A stretch of 64,000 bases of DNA from contig JANQEO010000072.1 in NCBI GenBank assembly GCA_028278325.1, positions 1 to 64,000 on the forward strand. The letters run 5' to 3'. The notes under the pieces are model-generated. The model searched no databases. It saw only the letters and a list, made by a program, of their open reading frames with translations, and had not been told where the DNA came from. A program made the position numbers and the translations under genes. This stretch comes from Candidatus Binatia bacterium (GTDB lineage: Bacteria > Desulfobacterota > Binatia > UBA1149 > JAJCZL01). Positions 60,623 to 64,000 of the stretch are shown in pieces; position 1 is the first letter of the stretch, and every line of letters begins with the position of its first letter.

Positions 60623-63600
60623 TCAGGCGCCCGGGGACTCTGTGCCAGCGCCCTCGAGCAGACGTTCGGGGTCGGCGCTGCCCAGGAAGCTGCGGACCTT
60701 TTGGAATTCCGCGTCCAGGGCCCGTCCGAGCAGTTCGGCTTGGCCTGCCTCGCCCGTCTTGCTGGCGTCCTGCAGGGCGCGAAGGGTCGGGACGATCGCA
60801 GTGATGCCGCAGGATTCGCTGGCATCGATGCAGCTCTTGGCGATGCGATCGACCTCGCTGTTAGTACCGAGGCGGATCGCTATGTAGAGGGACTCCAGCT
60901 GTGCCTGGGTGTGGCGCAGGTAACTCTCGATCAGCTCGCTCAAGCCCGCCGAGTCTCCTTCGCAAACCCCTCTCATTCTCTCGATATCGAGTTGAGGTAC
61001 GGTGTCCGAGTCGTGTCCGGGCTGCCTGTCGTAATCGTGATCGGATGAGATCCACCCTTCAATCACGGCCTTGAGCTCGTCGGTCTTGAGCGGCTTGTTG
61101 AGCGTATCGTTCATTCCGGCGACGATGCACTGTTCGTGGTCCCCCTCGAGAGGATGGGCGATCGTGCCGATGATGGGGATGTCTCGCGCAGAGAACTCAC
61201 GCCGCCGGATCTCGGCCGTGGTCTCGTAGCCGTCCATGTCGTGCATCTTGCAATCCATCAGCACGAGATCGTAGTCTTCCCTCTCCAACGCATCCAGAAC
61301 TTCGAAGCCCGTGCTGACGGCGACCGGTTCACAACCCAGTTTGTGTAACTGTATCAACGCAACCTTTTGGTTTACTACGTTGTCATCGGCAACCAGCACC
61401 CGTCCGCCGGTCCTGGCGGACCGGCTATCGGCTCCATTGCCGTTCGTGCCGAGATACGCTTCGATGGTCGCCTCGGGACCGTCATGAACGGCCTTGTTCT
61501 CGACGCCGGCGGCCTTCGCCAAAGCGTCGAAGAACTGGCTCATTTTGACGGGCTTGCTCGTCTCCGCCGCTATTCCCAGCTTGCGCATGCGCTCGTCGCC
61601 CAAAGGATCGCCTGCGTTGCTCAGCAACAGGATTTTCGTGTCGTGGAGCTTGGCATCGGCCTTGATGCTCTTGGACAACTCGAGACCATCCGTGCCGGGC
61701 ATGTGCTGGTCCACTATGACCAGATCATAGGCCGCGCTGTCGACAGCAGCGGACTTCAGAACTTTCATCGCATCATCCGAACCACTGACCGCCGTGTTGC
61801 GGATGGAGACCGCATTGAGGAAGTCGATCAAGATGGCTTGAGACGTAGGACTATCATCGACGACGAGGATGTTGCTGTCACGAAGCACTTGATCGACGAT
61901 CGGCCGAGCCGCTCTTGCGGGCAGATTCTTCTCGAAGAGCATAGTGAACCAGAATGTCGAACCGCGATCGGGTTCGCTGTAGAAGCCGATCTCGCCGCCG
62001 AGCGCTTCGACGATTCTCTTGCAGATGACCAGGCCCAACCGGTTGCCGGATAGCCGCTGACCGTCGCCGGGGTCAGCGAAGACCTCGCGCTGACGGGTCG
62101 TATCCATACCGACCCCCGTGTCGGCAACTTCGAACTTCATGATCACGTGAGTCGCCGTCTCGCTTTCCTTGCTCACCCGCGCAAGGACCTCGCCGGACTC
62201 GGTGAATCTTACTGCGTTGCCGACGATCGTCGTCAGGACCTGCCAGAGTCTCATGGGGTCCCCGACGAGCTTGGTCGGGACTCCGCCCCCCACCGCGGCC
62301 GAAAGTTCCAGCCTCTTGGCGTGAGCCTCCTCCGCAGCCAGCGCAACGACCTCTTCGACGATCGCCCTGAGATCGAAATCGACGGTGTCGACGGCCAGTG
62401 CGTTGTCGTCATCCTCACCGGAGAACCTGAGGACGTCGTTCATTACGTTCAGCAACGAATCCGCGCTCGAACGTATGGTGTCGGCAAATTCTTTCTGTTT
62501 GGCGGAAAGACCGGTGCTGAGCAGCAGCTCCGTCATACCCAGAATGCCGTTCATCGGCGTGCGGATCTGACGACTGACCCGCCCCAGGAACTCGGACTTC
62601 ACCCGGTCGGCATGCTCGGCTTCCGCCTTCGATACCTCCAGCAACTCCTCGGCCTTCTTGCGTTCGTAGGACTCGATCGCCAGCGCAGCCAGGTCAGCGA
62701 CCGAGGCGGCAAAGGCTTGTTCCTCCATGGTCCAGTCACGCTCCGGACCCACGTGCTCGTGGCAGACGATGCCCGCTACCCGACTGTCCCTGCGCACAGG
62801 CACGTCGAGCATGGATGTTATGCCCAAAGGCCGGAGGTAGTCGTCGGCGAACTCGGCCGTGCGTTCGTCCGTGTCCGCCCGACGCGTCGCGACCACACGG
62901 TCGGCCTCCAAGCTGTGGAAGTAGTTGGGGTAGTCCGCAGCGCGCAGCTCGGCTCCATCCGAATACGTGTTCTTGCTGCGCTCGTAGAGCTTGAGGCAGC
63001 GTATCCCCGTGCGCTCCTTGTCGTAGATCCAGATGCCCACCCGCTCGACTTCGAGGGTATCGGCGGCCGTCTTGGCAATACGCTTGAAGGATTCCTCCAG
63101 ATCACCGCTGCTCAACAGCGGATCTCTGACGAGCTCGGCGACGCTCTCCCCTTGATGCTTCAAGGCCTCTTCCTTGGTCTGGAGGGCCTCCTCGGCGCTG
63201 TGCTGCTCCGTCATGTCGCTGACGACGGCACAATCATAGCCGATCCCCTGATGCTCCATGTAGTTGGACGAGACCATCGAAGGCACGATATCCCCGGCCT
63301 TCGTACGGTAATTGTTCTCCAGCGTGACGGCGCTGTTTTGCTTGAGTTGCCGCCAGTGTTGCTTCCAGAAGCCCGGCACGAGGTCCACCGTTACTTCGTA
63401 GAGATTGGCTTCGAGCAGCTCTTCGCGTGAATACCCTAGGTAGCTGCAAGCTGCGTCGTTCACATAGACGAAATCGGCGCTCTCATCGAGAATGAAGGTC
63501 GCGTGAAGGTTACGGTCCAACGCGAACCTTGACAGACTGAGCGTCCTGTCCTGCTCGCGTTCCTCCTCGATGACCCGGGCCAGGCACATGACGATGAGCA

Positions 63601-63844
63601 GCATGAGAATGCCGATCGTGACGCTCGGGATGTTGCGTATGTATGCCGGTGACATCATCCATACACGCAGCTGTACGGGAGCGTAGGTAACGATGGTCCA
63701 TGCCAGGGAGATCGCGAGGACGATCGCCAGCGCACCCATGCGTGCGTCGCGCATGCGGTTGTAGAGACGAACGGACCAGAACAGCGCGAGGAACTTGAGC
63801 GCCATGGCGCTCAGCGCGAACCCGTTCAGCTCAGCGACTTCCAT
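60623..63844 (-). CDS. Hybrid histidine-kinase-like protein lacking both phosphorelay histidines
   Basis: A 1073-residue membrane protein: about three N-terminal TM helices (1-95), PAS (110-220), GAF (255-395), HisKA (410-475), HATPase (515-645), two receivers (about 660-780 and 815-935), and an Hpt-like C-terminus (about 960-1060). Residue 425 in FLGRVSRQIRTPMNG is Arg where His (S-H-E-I-R-T-P-M) is expected. The Hpt position A-H-x-L-K-G reads A-K-S-C-I-D, with Lys 1003. The HATPase G2 box is altered (SGNRLGLVI). Receiver aspartates D712 and D864 and the Lys of each are intact, so it cannot phosphorylate itself in the usual way. Probably a sensor scaffold. GGGAG precedes the ATG. Confidence 0.9.
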   Translation of the reverse strand: MEVAELNGFALSAMALKFLALFWSVRLYNRMRDARMGALAIVLAISLAWTIVTYAPVQLRVWMMSPAYIRNIPSVTIGILMLLIVMCLARVIEEEREQDRTLSLSRFALDRNLHATFILDESADFVYVNDAACSYLGYSREELLEANLYEVTVDLVPGFWKQHWRQLKQNSAVTLENNYRTKAGDIVPSMVSSNYMEHQGIGYDCAVVSDMTEQHSAEEALQTKEEALKHQGESVAELVRDPLLSSGDLEESFKRIAKTAADTLEVERVGIWIYDKERTGIRCLKLYERSKNTYSDGAELRAADYPNYFHSLEADRVVATRRADTDERTAEFADDYLRPLGITSMLDVPVRRDSRVAGIVCHEHVGPERDWTMEEQAFAASVADLAALAIESYERKKAEELLEVSKAEAEHADRVKSEFLGRVSRQIRTPMNGILGMTELLLSTGLSAKQKEFADTIRSSADSLLNVMNDVLRFSGEDDDNALAVDTVDFDLRAIVEEVVALAAEEAHAKRLELSAAVGGGVPTKLVGDPMRLWQVLTTIVGNAVRFTESGEVLARVSKESETATHVIMKFEVADTGVGMDTTRQREVFADPGDGQRLSGNRLGLVICKRIVEALGGEIGFYSEPDRGSTFWFTMLFEKNLPARAARPIVDQVLRDSNILVVDDSPTSQAILIDFLNAVSIRNTAVSGSDDAMKVLKSAAVDSAAYDLVIVDQHMPGTDGLELSKSIKADAKLHDTKILLLSNAGDPLGDERMRKLGIAAETSKPVKMSQFFDALAKAAGVENKAVHDGPEATIEAYLGTNGNGADSRSARTGGRVLVADDNVVNQKVALIQLHKLGCEPVAVSTGFEVLDALEREDYDLVLMDCKMHDMDGYETTAEIRRREFSARDIPIIGTIAHPLEGDHEQCIVAGMNDTLNKPLKTDELKAVIEGWISSDHDYDRQPGHDSDTVPQLDIERMRGVCEGDSAGLSELIESYLRHTQAQLESLYIAIRLGTNSEVDRIAKSCIDASESCGITAIVPTLRALQDASKTGEAGQAELLGRALDAEFQKVRSFLGSADPERLLEGAGTESPGA

Positions 63845-64000
63845 GCGGTTCTCCCGGCTGCGAGCCGCAGCACGCGCTCTTGGTCGGCCATGAGTGCTCT
63901 AGGTCAATGCGCATTCGTCGGTTCCTACATGACCGATTCGCAACAGTTCGCGCCAAGCTACTGTCGGCACAGCGCTATGTGCGCAGTCATGCTCTTCTAT
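63845..64000. other. Upstream region of the kinase gene, window edge
   Basis: No supported gene is visible in these 156 bp. They hold the upstream region of the kinase-like gene on the minus strand; an in-window ATG further upstream is in a different frame from the kinase. A partial gene could begin beyond the edge. Confidence 0.4.

Noticed and set aside
62147-63430. Long open frame (427 codons) antisense to the hybrid kinase
   Set aside because: GC-rich third-position shadow; no start-proximal ribosome site or recognisable domains, while the opposite strand shows clear PAS, GAF, kinase and receiver domains.
1-64000. CRISPR arrays, insertion sequences, prophage or integrase genes
   Set aside because: No regular spaced repeats, transposase motifs or phage genes were seen; only the tRNA remnant hints at past mobility.

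Overview
The window is a dense, high-GC (roughly 60-65% by eye) chromosomal segment from a Gram-negative, probably uncultured bacterium related to the former Deltaproteobacteria. Binatota and Myxococcota-like lineages are the best guess. The reasons are secreted proteins carrying the Cys-rich 'CGDG..E.EECDDG' disulfide repeat, lipoprotein and Sec signals, two F420-type (LLM) oxidoreductases, many acyl-CoA enzymes, and no phage, transposon or CRISPR. No intergenic gap exceeds about 205 bp. The lineage call is an inference from gene content.

Left part (1-16.4 kb): the end of a secreted beta-helix/thrombospondin-3 protein; a PaaX-type regulator translationally coupled to a fatty-acid desaturase; two class III cyclases in tandem (a membrane HAMP-cyclase and a zinc-ribbon/cyclase/AAA/TPR protein); a TVP38-type membrane protein; glutamate dehydrogenase; an unrecognised lipocalin-like protein; dienelactone hydrolase; an orphan OmpR-type regulator; and a VOC/HxlR/GST cluster around an AT-rich divergent promoter.

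Middle part (16.4-37.2 kb): two SDRs; an RND/MMPL exporter; a crotonase-fold enzyme; a set with an NfeD-like protein, a tandem-domain ThyX homologue and a deoxyhypusine-synthase homologue; an MBL hydrolase; a degenerate cyclase protein; two tandem secreted PQQ sugar dehydrogenases; the large helicase Lhr; pterin dehydratase; a HEAT-repeat protein; and a nitroreductase.

Right part (37.2-64 kb): an acyl-CoA catabolic region. It includes a thiolase + HMG-CoA-synthase-like/DUF35 + F420-enzyme operon, a second thiolase, and an SDR and a hydratase-2 that together equal a split peroxisomal MFE-2, followed by a TetR regulator. Three acyl-CoA dehydrogenases, TesB and a double-hotdog protein follow, which together could run an (R)-specific beta-oxidation cycle. 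Beyond these lie a degenerate tRNA-His remnant, a large secreted Cys-rich/haem-motif protein, TreT-type trehalose synthase, a lipoprotein-GNAT-CysE-acyl-CoA dehydrogenase operon, and a hybrid histidine kinase.

The most unusual signals are: (i) the hybrid kinase has lost both the HisKA and the Hpt histidines but kept both receiver aspartates; (ii) the tandem ThyX homologue splits its signature motif between its two halves; (iii) a zinc-finger protein ends in a catalytically dead cyclase domain; (iv) the thiolase/HMGS-DUF35 pair resembles the archaeal channelling complex; (v) several regulator and enzyme genes appear to be read from leaderless promoters.
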